64,000 bases of DNA, from positions 124,001 through 188,000 of the forward strand of contig JAQXEK010000010.1 of NCBI GenBank assembly GCA_029250885.1, read 5' to 3'. A program made the position numbers and the translations under genes. The notes under the pieces are model-generated. The model saw only the letters and a list, made by a program, of their open reading frames with translations, did not search any database and had not been told where the DNA came from. The stretch is from Planctomycetota bacterium. GTDB taxonomy: Bacteria; Planctomycetota; UBA1135; GCA-002686595. Positions within the stretch are counted from its first letter, which is position 1, and the number at the start of each line of letters is the position of its first letter. Shown here piece by piece: positions 1 through 11,848 of this stretch.

Positions 1-748
1 TCGAGTAAAGGTCCAGAAGAATGGTTTGCCCTCCGCCCCTTATGAGCTCGACATCTCCTAGTTTGATGCCGCCAAAGTGACCTCGTAATCGCGAGCCGTC
101 GACAAAGTCCACGGCGATGGGCGGGCGCCCCTCATCATCCATGGCACGTCTCCCATTGGGTACCTCTTCCAAGGCCTCGATCCAGAGGCTGGCCACCTCG
201 TCCCAAGTCGTCGTTCGCGTCCCGAGATCGCTCTCCATCGTGACGCCCTCCTTGCCAAACCCGATCAGGAAACCATCTAGTGGATCGAAGCCACCGGCCG
301 TAATCCTCCACAGGCGGTCGCCGGACTCGGGCGCAGCAAGAGAGCTCTGGTCTTTGACATTCTCCAGGGCAATCAAGTGGTTGACCTCTTCGATCGAAAA
401 CGATGCAGGCACGGAGCCGATCAGCTCCATGCCAAGGCTCTCCTCGTCTCCACCGGCCACCTTACCCAGGACCCGATCGCCCGTATGCAGGGTGACCTCG
501 AAGGCTCCAGCCCCCCAACGTCTCACCTGTCGAGGAGCCAAGCCCGTGTCAAGGAAGGCCGTACCCGATTGCCACGAGGCATCCTGCAGCCTGTCTGTCA
601 TGACCAGCTCCCGCGTACCATCGAGGGACTCGACCGTAGCGACCGGCCCCTCGCTTGGCAGGCCCAGGGCCGCGAGGGCAAGGAGTGGAATAAGGGCGAG
701 GCCGGCGCGTGCGGAGCTGCGCATAGGAGTTAATGCTGAGGTCACCAT
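1..748 (-). CDS. Secreted protein of unknown function (3' end outside window)
   Basis: The minus-strand frame is open from the ATG at 748 to the window edge, so the C-terminus is missing. A second in-frame ATG lies at 724. Either start gives a basic N-terminus and a hydrophobic stretch (LALIPLLALAALG), a likely Sec signal peptide. The visible 249 residues hold repeated short beta-strand-like segments, such as FEVTLHTGDRVLGKVAGG and VDFVDGSRLRGHFGGIKLGD, with recurring aspartate-glycine turns. This resembles small SH3-like or beta-sandwich modules common in planctomycete secreted proteins. I do not recognise a named family. It is divergent from groEL1 across a 388 bp gap. The coding call rests on an unbroken frame with coherent composition; function is unknown. 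Confidence 0.7.
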   Translation of the reverse strand, partial: MVTSALTPMRSSARAGLALIPLLALAALGLPSEGPVATVESLDGTRELVMTDRLQDASWQSGTAFLDTGLAPRQVRRWGAGAFEVTLHTGDRVLGKVAGGDEESLGMELIGSVPASFSIEEVNHLIALENVKDQSSLAAPESGDRLWRITAGGFDPLDGFLIGFGKEGVTMESDLGTRTTTWDEVASLWIEALEEVPNGRRAMDDEGRPPIAVDFVDGSRLRGHFGGIKLGDVELIRGGGQTILLDLYS

Positions 749-2819
<2,071 letters not shown>

Positions 2820-2895
2820 CCCCTGACCAACCTCAACCACGACCGCGACTCCCCCACTCCTCCAAAACACAAACCAACAACAAACCACAACTCTC

Positions 2896-4497
2896 ATGTC
2901 CAAGCAGATTCTCTTCGACGACAACGCCCGCGCCAAGATGCAGGCTGGTATCGAGAAGCTCGCCAAGACCGTTCGCGTGACCATGGGTCCCGCGGGCCGC
3001 AACGTCATCCTCTCCAAGAGCTTTGGCGCACCCGCCGTCACTAAGGACGGTGTCAGCGTCGCCAAGGAAATTGACCTCGAGGATCCCTTTGAGAATATGG
3101 GCGCCAAGCTCGTGCTCGAAGCCGCCAAGAAAACCAACGACGTCGCCGGTGACGGCACCACGTCGGCTACGGTTCTGGCCTCGGCTATCTATGCCGAGGG
3201 CCTGCGCCACCTCGCCACGGGTGTAAACCCGGTTGCCCTGCGCACCGGCATCGAGCGCGGCGTCGAAGCCGTGGTCGACTACATCGGCAAGGCATCCCGC
3301 CCGGTCAAGTCCAAGAAGGACAAGGCCGCCGTCGCTTCGATCTCTGCCAACAACGACTCGGAGATCGGCGACCTCCTCGCCGAGGCCTTCGGCCGCGTGG
3401 GCGACGAGGGTGTGATCACCATCGAAGAGAGCACCTCCCGCGAGACCGAGCTGGAAGTGGTCGAGGGCATGGAGTTCGACAAGGGCTACCTTTCCCCGTA
3501 CTTCTCCACGGATCCCGCCAAGCTGATCGCTGAGATGAAGGATGCCTACATCCTGATTCACGAGTCCAAGATCACCGCAGCCGCGGACCTGATCCCGGTT
3601 CTTGAGAAGGTCCACGGCACTGGCCGTCCCCTGCTCATCATCGCCGAGGACATCGAGGGCGAAGCACTCACAACCCTTGTGATTAACCGTCTGCGTGGCG
3701 GCCTCAACGTCTGCGCTGTGAAGGCGCCGGGCTTTGGCGATCGCCGTAAGGCCTACCTTGGAGATATTGCCTGCCTCACCGGTGGCCAGGCCATCACCGA
3801 GGACCTCGGGCTTAGCCTGGACAACGTCACCGTAGCACAGCTTGGCCAAGCCAAGCTGGTACGCGTGGACAAGGACAGCACGACCATCATTGCCGGCGCC
3901 GGCAAGAAGAAGATGGTGAACGCGCGCTGCGCCCAGATCCGCACGATGATGGAAGCGACCAAGTCGAACTATGATCGCGAGAAGCTTGAAGAGCGCCTTG
4001 CGAAGCTGACTGGCGGCGTCGCTGTGATCAAGGTTGGTGGCGACACCGAAGCCGAGATGAAGGCCAAGAAGGACCTCGTCGAGGATGCCTTGAACGCAAC
4101 CCGTGCGGCTATCGAAGAGGGCATCGTGCCCGGCGGTGGCACCTGCCTTCTGCGTGCGACGGCCGCTCTGGACAAGCTCAAGGTCAAGGGTGACATGCGC
4201 CACGGTGTGGACATTCTCCGTAAGGCCCTTGGCGCTCCGGTGCGCCAGATCGCCGAGAACGCTGGTGAAGATGGTTCAGTGATCGCAGAGATGATCCTGG
4301 AGAAGGGCGAAGGCATGGGCTTTGACTCCCTGACACTTCGCTATGTAGACATGTTCAAGGCCGGCATCATCGACCCCGCCAAGGTTGTGCGCGCCGGACT
4401 GCAGAACTCCTCTTCCATCGCTGCCCTGTTGCTGACCACCAACTCCATGGTGACGGATCTCAAGGATGACGACGCCATTGCCGGCGCAGTCAACTAG
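2896..4497 (+). CDS. groEL: Chaperonin GroEL, copy 2 (no GGM tail)
   Basis: This is a 533-residue GroEL-family chaperonin beginning [18 protein letters not shown]. It keeps GDGTTS, the canonical apical GYLSPYF and APGFGDRRK segments, and [14 protein letters not shown] near the catalytic Asp. It ends in [10 protein letters not shown] and lacks the Gly-Met tail of copy 1. The two copies differ throughout, so this is an old paralogue pair and not a recent duplication. It is probably co-transcribed with groEL1. A 10 bp hairpin separates it from dnaJ. Planctomycetes often carry several groEL genes; the division of labour here is not visible from sequence. Confidence 0.96.
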   Translation: MSKQILFDDNARAKMQAGIEKLAKTVRVTMGPAGRNVILSKSFGAPAVTKDGVSVAKEIDLEDPFENMGAKLVLEAAKKTNDVAGDGTTSATVLASAIYAEGLRHLATGVNPVALRTGIERGVEAVVDYIGKASRPVKSKKDKAAVASISANNDSEIGDLLAEAFGRVGDEGVITIEESTSRETELEVVEGMEFDKGYLSPYFSTDPAKLIAEMKDAYILIHESKITAAADLIPVLEKVHGTGRPLLIIAEDIEGEALTTLVINRLRGGLNVCAVKAPGFGDRRKAYLGDIACLTGGQAITEDLGLSLDNVTVAQLGQAKLVRVDKDSTTIIAGAGKKKMVNARCAQIRTMMEATKSNYDREKLEERLAKLTGGVAVIKVGGDTEAEMKAKKDLVEDALNATRAAIEEGIVPGGGTCLLRATAALDKLKVKGDMRHGVDILRKALGAPVRQIAENAGEDGSVIAEMILEKGEGMGFDSLTLRYVDMFKAGIIDPAKVVRAGLQNSSSIAALLLTTNSMVTDLKDDDAIAGAVN

Positions 4498-4522
4498 GGA
4501 TTCCTAGCGACTCTCAAAGCGT

Positions 4523-4554
4523 GCGAGGTCGCGGGTTCCGACCTGCGACCTCGC
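4523..4554 (+). terminator. Hairpin between groEL2 and dnaJ
   Basis: Perfect 10 bp arms GCGAGGTCGC (4523-4532) and GCGACCTCGC (4545-4554) flank a 12-base loop. No T-run follows. It may be a weak or partial terminator, or an RNA-stability element that sets dnaJ-grpE expression below groEL. Confidence 0.5.
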
Positions 4555-4582
4555 GCCTAGCTTCCTACTGCACCACCAAGAC

Positions 4583-5725
4583 ATGAGCTCCAAGGCCGAC
4601 TATTACGAGGTTCTCGGCGTCCCCAAGGACGCGGAAGAGAAGGCGATCAAGAGTGCTTATCGCAAGCTTGCGATGAAGCACCACCCTGATCGCAACCAAG
4701 GAGACGAGGCGGCGGAGGCTAAATTTAAGGAAGCCGCTGAAGCCTATGAGGTGCTTGGTGACAAGCAGAAGCGCGCCCAGTACGACCGCTTCGGGCACCA
4801 AGCATTCGCCGGTGGCGGTGGCGGTGGTGGCGGCCAGGGATTCTCCAGCATGGAGGACATCTTCAGTGCCTTCGGCGACATCTTTGGCGGAGGCGGTGGC
4901 GGAGGCGGAGGCTTCGGCGACATGTTCGGCGGCGGTCGCGGTCGCCAGCGCGGTCCGGCCCGCGGCCGAGACCTGCGGGTCTCCCTCGAGCTAACCCTCG
5001 AAGAGATCGACGAGGGTGTCGAGCGCCACATTGAGATGAACCGCAACGAACAGTGCAAGGCCTGTGACGGCTCCGGTGGAAAGGACGGCTCGAAGCCCGT
5101 CACCTGCACAGGCTGTGGTGGACGCGGCCAGGTCATGCGGCGCCAGGGATTCTTTAGCATGGCATCGCCCTGCCCCGACTGCTCGGGCTCCGGCGAAGTG
5201 CAGAAAAACCCCTGCACCGACTGCCGTGGCAATGGCCTGAGGGCCAAAAAGAGCGACGTGCAGATCGACATCCCCGCTGGCGTAGAGGACGGCATGCGTC
5301 TACGCGTAACCGGCGAAGGCGAGGCCGGTGCCAAGGGCGCAGTCCGCGGCGACCTCTACGTGGACATCCACGAGAAGGAGCACAAGATCTTCCAGCGCAG
5401 TGGACCCGACGTAATCACCGAGGTGCCCTTCTCCTTCGGCCAGCTCACTTTGGGTACCAAAGTCGAGATCCCAACCCTACGGGGTCGCGGCGAGATGACC
5501 ATCCCCAAGGGGACCCAGACCGGCAAGGTCTTCCGCTTGCGCGGCCAGGGTTTGCCCCACGTCCAGAGCTCCGGCCGCGGCGACCAGCTGGTTCGCGTCT
5601 ACGTGGACATCCCGACCAAGCTCACCCCGCGTCAGGAAGAGCTTCTTGACGAGTTTGAAAACATTGAAACCGAAAAGGGCGGCGAGAAGAGCTTCTTCGA
5701 GCGCCTTGTCGACAAGTTCAGCTAA
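4583..5725 (+). CDS. dnaJ: Chaperone protein DnaJ (Hsp40)
   Basis: This 380-residue type I J-protein would stimulate DnaK ATPase and deliver substrates to it. Domains in order are an N-terminal J domain with the HPD tripeptide ([10 protein letters not shown], about residues 33-42), a very Gly-rich G/F linker (about 75-125), a zinc domain with all four CxxCxGxG repeats ([32 protein letters not shown]), and a C-terminal substrate-binding beta domain. The length is normal. grpE starts 3 bp after the stop, so the two are surely co-transcribed. dnaK is not in this window. Confidence 0.98.
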   Translation: MSSKADYYEVLGVPKDAEEKAIKSAYRKLAMKHHPDRNQGDEAAEAKFKEAAEAYEVLGDKQKRAQYDRFGHQAFAGGGGGGGGQGFSSMEDIFSAFGDIFGGGGGGGGGFGDMFGGGRGRQRGPARGRDLRVSLELTLEEIDEGVERHIEMNRNEQCKACDGSGGKDGSKPVTCTGCGGRGQVMRRQGFFSMASPCPDCSGSGEVQKNPCTDCRGNGLRAKKSDVQIDIPAGVEDGMRLRVTGEGEAGAKGAVRGDLYVDIHEKEHKIFQRSGPDVITEVPFSFGQLTLGTKVEIPTLRGRGEMTIPKGTQTGKVFRLRGQGLPHVQSSGRGDQLVRVYVDIPTKLTPRQEELLDEFENIETEKGGEKSFFERLVDKFS

Positions 5726-5728
5726 GCC

Positions 5729-6301
5729 ATGAGTACGGAAGAGAAACAGGTCGAAGTCGAAGACAACGACGACAACGGAACCACCCCTGAGAACCAAGCC
5801 GCCGAGTCCCAGGACGAGGCGAACCAGGAGCCCGCCGAGGAAACCCTCGAGAGCCTGCGTGCCGAGCGCGATGACTACATCGCGCGCTGGCAGCGCTCCC
5901 AGGCGGACTGTCACAACATCCGCCGCAGGGCCCACGGTGACCTCGAGGCGCGCGTACGCATGCGCATGCAGCCACTGCTCGAGTCGATCCTGCTGGTGAT
6001 GGACAACTTGGACATGGCCCTTTTGAGCCCGGCCGAGAGCGTCGAGACCAAGAACCTTGCCCTAGGTGTTCGCATGACCCGGGACCAGCTCATCACGGCG
6101 ATTGGCGCCGAGAACGTCAAGTCCATTGACACCGACGGCCCCTTTGATCCCGCCTTGCACCAGGCAATGGAGATCGTCGAGTCCGCGGACCACGAACCCG
6201 GCTCGATCGTGGCCTGTGTTCGCGACGGCTACACCTGGCAGGATGTCGTGCTTCGCTCGGCCCAAGTCAACGTCGCCAAGGGCGAAGACGAGACTGAGTA
6301 A
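5729..6301 (+). CDS. grpE: Nucleotide exchange factor GrpE
   Basis: This 190-residue protein has an acidic, disordered N-terminus (about 45 residues), then a long helical coiled-coil part (LRAERDDYIARWQRSQADCHNIRRR) and a C-terminal beta domain with the family pattern FDPALHQAMEIVES. The R-R after NI matches the GrpE dimer-helix signature. It releases ADP from DnaK, working with DnaJ encoded just upstream. The fmdB-like gene begins 2 bp after its stop. Confidence 0.95.
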   Translation: MSTEEKQVEVEDNDDNGTTPENQAAESQDEANQEPAEETLESLRAERDDYIARWQRSQADCHNIRRRAHGDLEARVRMRMQPLLESILLVMDNLDMALLSPAESVETKNLALGVRMTRDQLITAIGAENVKSIDTDGPFDPALHQAMEIVESADHEPGSIVACVRDGYTWQDVVLRSAQVNVAKGEDETE

Positions 6302-6303
6302 CC

Positions 6304-6570
6304 GTGCCGACCTACGACTACATCTGCGACGCCTGCGGTCACCACTTGGAGATCTTCCACTCCATGTCGGAGAAGGCGCGCAAAAAATGTCCCGCCTGCG
6401 GCAAGCTGAAGCTCGTGCGACAGATCGGCTCCGGTGGCGGAGTCATCTTTAAGGGCGCAGGGTTCTACGAAACGGAGTACCGTAGCGAGAGCTACAAGAA
6501 AGGCGAGTCCGCCGCGAAGTCCGCGAGCAAGCCATCCCCAAAAGGGGATAGTAGCTCAGCAGGCGAATAG
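6304..6570 (+). CDS. FmdB-family zinc-ribbon protein
   Basis: This 88-residue protein starts with GTG two bases after the grpE stop. The N-terminus PTYDYICDACGHHLEIFHSM, with a second pair CPAC, is the FmdB/CxxC-CxxC putative regulatory domain (four Cys zinc ribbon). The C-terminus is a Ser/Lys-rich low-complexity tail. FmdB proteins are small and poorly characterised. Placement at the end of the chaperone operon suggests co-expression with grpE but does not define a function. Confidence 0.9.
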   Translation: MPTYDYICDACGHHLEIFHSMSEKARKKCPACGKLKLVRQIGSGGGVIFKGAGFYETEYRSESYKKGESAAKSASKPSPKGDSSSAGE

Positions 6571-6598
6571 CTGCTATCTCACCGGGGTTTTCCGGTGC
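6548..6598 (+). terminator. Two consecutive hairpins after the chaperone operon
   Basis: GATAGTAGC (6548-6556) pairs imperfectly with GCTGCTATC (6571-6579), and CACCGG (6581-6586) pairs with CCGGTG (6593-6598) across GGTTTT. No T-run follows. They sit at the fmdB stop codon and may end the operon. Confidence 0.35.
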
Positions 6599-6825
6599 CG
6601 GTGGATGCTTGCTAAGACGGCAAGGCGCGATCACATCAGCCCCCTAAGGTGGGGCAATGCGCGGATGTGCCATAGCCCCTTGCCCCATGGGCCCGGCACC
6701 CCTATTGTGAATCCTTGCCCAAGGTGAAGGACTCCACGGCTTCGCTCTGCAAGTAGGGCGTGAGAGGCTGTCATGCGCCCTCGCCTGGGCCTCCCGATTC
6801 CGCATCCTACCCTGGGCATCGCAAT

Positions 6826-8544
6826 ATGAACTTCGGCACCCGCTCCCGTATTCTTCCCGCTGTTCAGCGCGCCCTGAATCCCCAAGCCCTCGCCAAGCTA
6901 CTGCTGCTCATCCTCGCTCCCTTGCACCTAAGCCAGCTCGCAAGGGCTATGCAAGAGCCCCAAGCCTCGCTCCTCCAAGAATCGGATGGCTTTGAATCGA
7001 CCGTGCATCGGTACGAGGAGATCCTCGGCTGGCTGCCTCTACTTGAGCACACCCAGGCCCGGGAGATGCTGGCCCAGACCGGCGACTCGCGGGCCTTGCA
7101 GATCCTCATTAGTAGCTATAAGAATCCCCATCAGTTCGAGGTGCCCGCGCGCCACCTCATCGCTGGGATCTGCTTTCGCTTTCTGGGCAATGAGTCCTTC
7201 GCGGACCAGTGGGAAGCTTGGCGTTCCGAATGCGACGCGGATCGCGACGCATACCTTTGGTTCCGAGCGCTCACGGTGCAACAGCAGGCCAAGGGAGATG
7301 ACTCCCTGATCGCGATCGTCAACTCCAAGGCGTCCCACTTCCAGAAGTCCGTGGCCCTGCAAGCTCTTGCTCTGGACAGGAGCCAAGCACTGCCCAGTCT
7401 AGTCAGCCAAATCTGTGGGGACCTACCGCGTAAGGACGACGCTCGCCTGGTGCTGCTCGGCGCTATGGGAGTCGCGCTCCGCTCCCAGCCGATCTCAAAG
7501 ACCAACGATGCCCTCTGGGAAGCGGCCGAAGCCTATGCCTTGTTGCTCGGAGAGGAGCATAAGCTCTCCCATCGTGCGAAACTCACCATTGCCCGGCACC
7601 TGGGCTTGTACCTTGGCTCCAAGCGACTGTGGTTTGAGCCCAACTCATGGCTGAACAAGCTCAACGCAATCCGCGCCACGGGTTCGCTGCCGCGCTCGAG
7701 TGCAGGCGAGTCTACCCAAGGCGCCGCGACCTTCTTCGGGCTCGAGGGCACGGGCGAGCGCACGGCCTACGTGATCGACATGTCCGACTCCATGTGCACA
7801 CCGATCGACAAGTCGATGCTGCCCAAGGGCCCAATCACAGGAGCGCCGACGCCCAAGCGAAAAAAAGGCGACCCGCCCACGACCGACGACATCAACTGGG
7901 GCCGAGTCCACACCCGCTTTGACCTAGCCCGCGAGCACCTCAAGGTCTCCCTGCGCAGGCTCGACCCCAACACCTACTTTACCATGGTCTACTTCGGCGA
8001 TCAGGCCGACCTGTTCCGCTCCACGGACGGGATGATCAAGGCCACCCGCACCAACGTAAAGAAGGCCCTCGACGAGCTCGACTCAATCAAGATGGGGCCC
8101 CCTAGCCAAAGTCGCCCCGACGGAACCTTACGAGGCCTAACCAACCTGCACGGAGGCCTGCGAAGAGCCTTCCAAGTCCGCAAAAAAGGACTCGCTAAAG
8201 ACGACGAATTTATCGACAAGAAGGCTCTCCTAGAAGGCGCCGACACGATCTTTCTCTTGTCCGACGGAAACCCGTCCTGGGACGACTGGGACATGCCCGA
8301 CAAGAACCACCGCAACCGTGCCACCGGCGACCCCGAGACTCACGAGGCCACCCCCGACGCAGACAATATCCATTACCCAGGCCCCTACGTTATCCAAACC
8401 CACCTGCTCGACGACCTCACCCGACTCACCCTATTTCGCGACGTCGAGATCCACTGCGTCGGTATTGGCGAGGCAAACATGGGGTTGCTGAATCGAATCG
8501 CAGGTAAGGGGTTGGGTGGGAAGACTCATCGTTTTGGTGGGTAG
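6826..8544 (+). CDS. Secreted VWA-domain protein
   Basis: This 572-residue protein starts at the ATG 6826. The frame is open to 6760, but the hydrophobic segment LAKLLLLILAPLHLSQLARA follows this Met as a signal peptide or anchor. Residues 50-280 are helical and without a recognised family. A von Willebrand factor A domain begins about residue 312. Its metal-binding motif is DMSDS (Asp318 to Ser322), with a TYFTMVYFGD strand and LLSDGNP further on. It probably acts in the periplasm or at the membrane as a protein-binding module. A perfect hairpin follows the stop directly. It stands alone, so no partner can be assigned. Confidence 0.85.
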   Translation: MNFGTRSRILPAVQRALNPQALAKLLLLILAPLHLSQLARAMQEPQASLLQESDGFESTVHRYEEILGWLPLLEHTQAREMLAQTGDSRALQILISSYKNPHQFEVPARHLIAGICFRFLGNESFADQWEAWRSECDADRDAYLWFRALTVQQQAKGDDSLIAIVNSKASHFQKSVALQALALDRSQALPSLVSQICGDLPRKDDARLVLLGAMGVALRSQPISKTNDALWEAAEAYALLLGEEHKLSHRAKLTIARHLGLYLGSKRLWFEPNSWLNKLNAIRATGSLPRSSAGESTQGAATFFGLEGTGERTAYVIDMSDSMCTPIDKSMLPKGPITGAPTPKRKKGDPPTTDDINWGRVHTRFDLAREHLKVSLRRLDPNTYFTMVYFGDQADLFRSTDGMIKATRTNVKKALDELDSIKMGPPSQSRPDGTLRGLTNLHGGLRRAFQVRKKGLAKDDEFIDKKALLEGADTIFLLSDGNPSWDDWDMPDKNHRNRATGDPETHEATPDADNIHYPGPYVIQTHLLDDLTRLTLFRDVEIHCVGIGEANMGLLNRIAGKGLGGKTHRFGG

Positions 8545-8565
8545 GCACACTCCAAAGGAGTGTGC
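8545..8565 (+). terminator. Hairpin directly after the VWA gene stop
   Basis: GCACACTCC (8545-8553) and GGAGTGTGC (8557-8565) form a perfect 9 bp stem with loop AAA, starting one base after the stop codon. No T-run follows. It is a plausible 3' end or stabilising hairpin. Confidence 0.5.
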
Positions 8566-8748
8566 TACAGAGGTCTCAACCTCGAAGAACCAGACGAACC
8601 TCTCCTTCAAGCGAAGTGAAAGTGCACTCTGAAAGAATGCACAAGCCCCGCCCAATCGCCCCCATCCCCATCCCCAAGCCCAACTTCACCCCCCCCACAC
8701 AAGAGACAAATCCCCCCCCCCAATGACAGAATGTGGTAAACCATCCTT

Positions 8749-9843
8749 ATGACCACCCCCCCCGCACCTAAGTACCGCCGCGAATTATCCTCCTTCGTGG
8801 CACTCAACACTGCCCTCGCCCAACAAAAACTGGTCTGGGACTCCAAGCCGTACTTCTTGGAGTACTCCACGAACTCCTCCTGCAACCTGCGCTGCAAGAT
8901 GTGCCCCCAGTCCGAGGAGTTGCCGATGGTTTCCACGCCTAGGGACAAACGTGAAGAGCTCCTGGACCAACTCCTGCCCCACGCGACGATCCTGACGCCC
9001 TCTGCGTTGAGCGAGCCCTTGCTCAACAACATGAAGACCTTGATCCCCAAGCTGCAGGAGCACCAGGTCTCGCTCAATCTCATTACCAACGGCGCTCTGA
9101 TGACGCCCGAAGTGCTCGAGATGATGCTGCCCCACATCCACCAGCTCACCTTCTCCATCGACTCGCAGATCAAGGAGATCTTCGAGATGATGCGCTCCCC
9201 CGCTAACTTTGAAGAAGTCACCGAAAAGGCACGCCTAAGCGTAGCCCGCTGCAAGGAAGTCGCCCTACCTGTCACCATCCACATGGTGCTGGTAGCCGAC
9301 AACGTGCCCCACCTCGAGGGCTTCGTGGACTACGTCGTTGACGACCTAGGTGCCCACGACATCACCGTACTCGAGCTGCTGGACTCCACCAACGACTTCG
9401 ACCAACTCGACGCCTTTGGAGTCCACGGCGAGGAGGTCGTCGGCGCCGCCCTAGAGAAGATGCGCGCTCGCTGCGAAGAGCGTGGCGTCAACCTAAGGAT
9501 CGAAGTCCACGCCCCCCACGGCCAAGAGTTCACCTACTACGACCAACCTGCCCGCATCAACTCTGCTGCCATCATGGACATCATGCACGTGGAGCTAGCC
9601 AAGTCCCACCTAGGCTTCTGTCCCCACGTCATGGGCTACCTCAAGGTAGAGCCCGACGGCGAGGCCTTCCCCTGCTGCCGCGGACCCAGAGAGCTTAGGC
9701 TGGGCAACGTGATCGAAGATGGCTTCGAGGCTGTATGGAATGGTGAGCCGATGCAGCGACTGCGGAAACAGATGTTCGAGGGGAATCTGCCGAAGGTCTG
9801 TCAGGGGTGTGCGGTACTGGAAGCTCCCAAGTGGTTTAAGTAG
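8749..9843 (+). CDS. Radical SAM / SPASM-domain enzyme
   Basis: This 364-residue enzyme has the radical SAM cluster motif CNLRCKMC (Cys45, Cys49, Cys52) after a strand ending YFLEYSTNSS. A TIM-barrel-like core follows (LNLITNGALMTPEV, LTFSIDSQ). The C-terminus has a SPASM-like cysteine cluster: CPHVMGYLKVEPDGEAFPCC, then VCQGC. Such enzymes use S-adenosylmethionine and [4Fe-4S] clusters for peptide or carbohydrate modification. No precursor peptide gene or partner is visible next to it, so the substrate is unknown. The upstream sequence is unusually C-rich. Confidence 0.9.
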   Translation: MTTPPAPKYRRELSSFVALNTALAQQKLVWDSKPYFLEYSTNSSCNLRCKMCPQSEELPMVSTPRDKREELLDQLLPHATILTPSALSEPLLNNMKTLIPKLQEHQVSLNLITNGALMTPEVLEMMLPHIHQLTFSIDSQIKEIFEMMRSPANFEEVTEKARLSVARCKEVALPVTIHMVLVADNVPHLEGFVDYVVDDLGAHDITVLELLDSTNDFDQLDAFGVHGEEVVGAALEKMRARCEERGVNLRIEVHAPHGQEFTYYDQPARINSAAIMDIMHVELAKSHLGFCPHVMGYLKVEPDGEAFPCCRGPRELRLGNVIEDGFEAVWNGEPMQRLRKQMFEGNLPKVCQGCAVLEAPKWFK

Positions 9844-9871
9844 AGCCCAAAGCCGCGAAGCAGGCAATAAC

Positions 9872-11581
9872 TCACTCCATCCCGCTCTTCACAAACCCAC
9901 GCACAACCGACACCGGCAGCGCCAAGCTGCCCGAGCGCTCAAGTCGTGAAATATTCATCCCAACTACGCGGCCGTTCAAGTCGATCACGGGGCCGCCACA
10001 CTCCCAAATCTCAAGGGGCATATCATGGCGGAAGGCCGCCGCAAAGCCGGCGCTGCGCCCACTAGAGACCGTGAAGTCTGCGGGGTGTGAGTTGTGCCCA
10101 AGCAGATCTTGGCTGCCCCGGTCGCTGGTCCCGAGCCTTAGGGTAACGTCTTTGGACTCGCCATCGCGCTCGATGGTCAAGTTGATCGTCTGGTACGGTT
10201 GGGTCTTCCGCAGAAGCTCGACCACCTCGCCATAAGTCGCCACGTCCTGGCCCATAATCGAGGTCACTAAGTCCCCCACGAGGATACCTGCGCCCTCAGC
10301 TGGCGCGCCACTGGACAGCTTGCGGATCTTTGCCCCACCTGCGCTTTGCTGCTGAAAGGTCACGCCCAAGAGGCCCCACTTTCGATTTGTAATCTTGCGC
10401 GGTTGCCCGCCCAGCACGCCAGCATAGATCGGATCGCCTAAGCGGCCAATCGACCCAACGAGAGTGCCGATTGGTCCTAGATCAGCGGCCCCAAGGTCCA
10501 CGGCAGCCAGCCGCTTTGCGTCGACCCGCAGCAGGACAAGATCGAGAGAGGGGTCCCGTTGAATGACTCGAGCGGTCAAGACCTGCCCGCCCTGGATGTC
10601 GCAACGGATATCAAAGTCTCCTACGCGCGAAGATTTAGAAACGATCCACCCACCGCTACCGACCACTATGCCCAGGCATCCAAACAGGTCCTCGCCACGA
10701 ACGCTGCGAACCCGCACGACGCTCGGGGCGACTTGGGTAGCTGCGGGACTAAAACCATCCCGAAGGGCGTCTAGCCCACCGGGTAGGAGAGTTCCCCGGT
10801 CGGTAGTCTCGCTCGGCTTTGGCGCGGGCGTGTGGCCACGATCCCGACTCTGCCGGCGACTTTCGCCTTCCCAGGCCTCACTGTCCACGAGTCGCTGCCA
10901 GTTCTTCGTGGCCGGCGCGACAGAGACGTGGAAGTTCTTATCCAAGGGAATCTCGATCTCCGAGTTGATGCCGACCACCTTGCCCTGAAGATTGAACAAA
11001 GGCCCTCCCGAATCACCGGGCATCATGATGCAGCTTGTTCGCAGCATGCCATTGTCCGCGTGGCCGGAATAGGTACCCAGGCGCGGCACCGAAGGGCGAT
11101 CTTCCTTGTACCCATCAGGATGCCCGTACATGACGCAGACCTCGTCCGCCACGAGTTCGGCGGGATCGCCAATCTCAACGGCGGGCCACTCGCCCTCGTC
11201 CGTGATCTGCACAAGGCCATAGTCCGTTGAGGTCTCGTGACCGAGGGTCACTGCGTTGGCCGTCACACCATTGTCAAACCGGACCTTCAGCCTGATACCC
11301 GGTCGATCGAAGCAGTGCCCCGCCGTCAGAACCATGCCATCCGATGTCACCACCGTCCCGCTGCCCCCAACACTGTTTCGGTTGCCCGAGCCCGCGGGCA
11401 ACAAGGCGACCACAGATGGCGAGACCATCTTGTGCAACTCCGTCAACCGTCCTTGGAGGGCCTCGTTGGCGCTGGCGGTTGACTCCACCGCAAGGACCGG
11501 ATCGGATTGACGAGCCCAGGAGGGGATCGCCAGAGGTGACGAGAGCAATACAACCGCAAGAAGCAGACTGCGCTTTTTCAT
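9872..11581 (-). CDS. Secreted trypsin-like protease with PDZ and a degenerate second protease domain
   Basis: This is a 569-residue protein if started at the ATG 11581, where MKKRSLLLAVVLLSSPLAIPSWA is a clean signal peptide; the frame runs 20 codons further upstream. Domain 1 (about 45-235) is a chymotrypsin/HtrA-like protease with His89 (TAGHC), Asp120 (STDYG) and Ser191 (GDSGGP), so probably active. Domain 2 (about 275-569) repeats the fold, but His is replaced (VSKSSRV, about Ser318) and the Ser motif reads WECGGP (Cys528). A PDZ domain (about 402-485) sits between its two halves. The layout suggests a periplasmic protease with a regulatory pseudoprotease. It converges on the radical SAM gene with a 28 bp gap. 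Confidence 0.88.
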   Translation of the reverse strand: MKKRSLLLAVVLLSSPLAIPSWARQSDPVLAVESTASANEALQGRLTELHKMVSPSVVALLPAGSGNRNSVGGSGTVVTSDGMVLTAGHCFDRPGIRLKVRFDNGVTANAVTLGHETSTDYGLVQITDEGEWPAVEIGDPAELVADEVCVMYGHPDGYKEDRPSVPRLGTYSGHADNGMLRTSCIMMPGDSGGPLFNLQGKVVGINSEIEIPLDKNFHVSVAPATKNWQRLVDSEAWEGESRRQSRDRGHTPAPKPSETTDRGTLLPGGLDALRDGFSPAATQVAPSVVRVRSVRGEDLFGCLGIVVGSGGWIVSKSSRVGDFDIRCDIQGGQVLTARVIQRDPSLDLVLLRVDAKRLAAVDLGAADLGPIGTLVGSIGRLGDPIYAGVLGGQPRKITNRKWGLLGVTFQQQSAGGAKIRKLSSGAPAEGAGILVGDLVTSIMGQDVATYGEVVELLRKTQPYQTINLTIERDGESKDVTLRLGTSDRGSQDLLGHNSHPADFTVSSGRSAGFAAAFRHDMPLEIWECGGPVIDLNGRVVGMNISRLERSGSLALPVSVVRGFVKSGME

Positions 11582-11848
11582 GACAATGGGGCGGAAAACG
11601 GTGAATCGGGGCCTAGATTTCACAGCATTGGCAGGCCACATAGCTCTACAAATGGGCTGCGCTCGAAATCACATCAGGAGACTTAGCATAGGGTCAAAGC
11701 CCTTGGCATGCCTCCCCTGCACAGTTTCCGAACACGAGTCTAGCTCCGGCAAAGCGACTAACGACAAGCCTCAAGGGCCGCGAGGCCCAAACGCACCGCT
11801 CCCTCCCCTAGACCAATCGGGACAAGGTCCAGACAAGTACCGGCATAT

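Noticed and set aside
2833..4203. A 456-codon minus-strand open frame
   Set aside because: It is the complement of groEL2; such long antisense frames are common in GC-rich genes.
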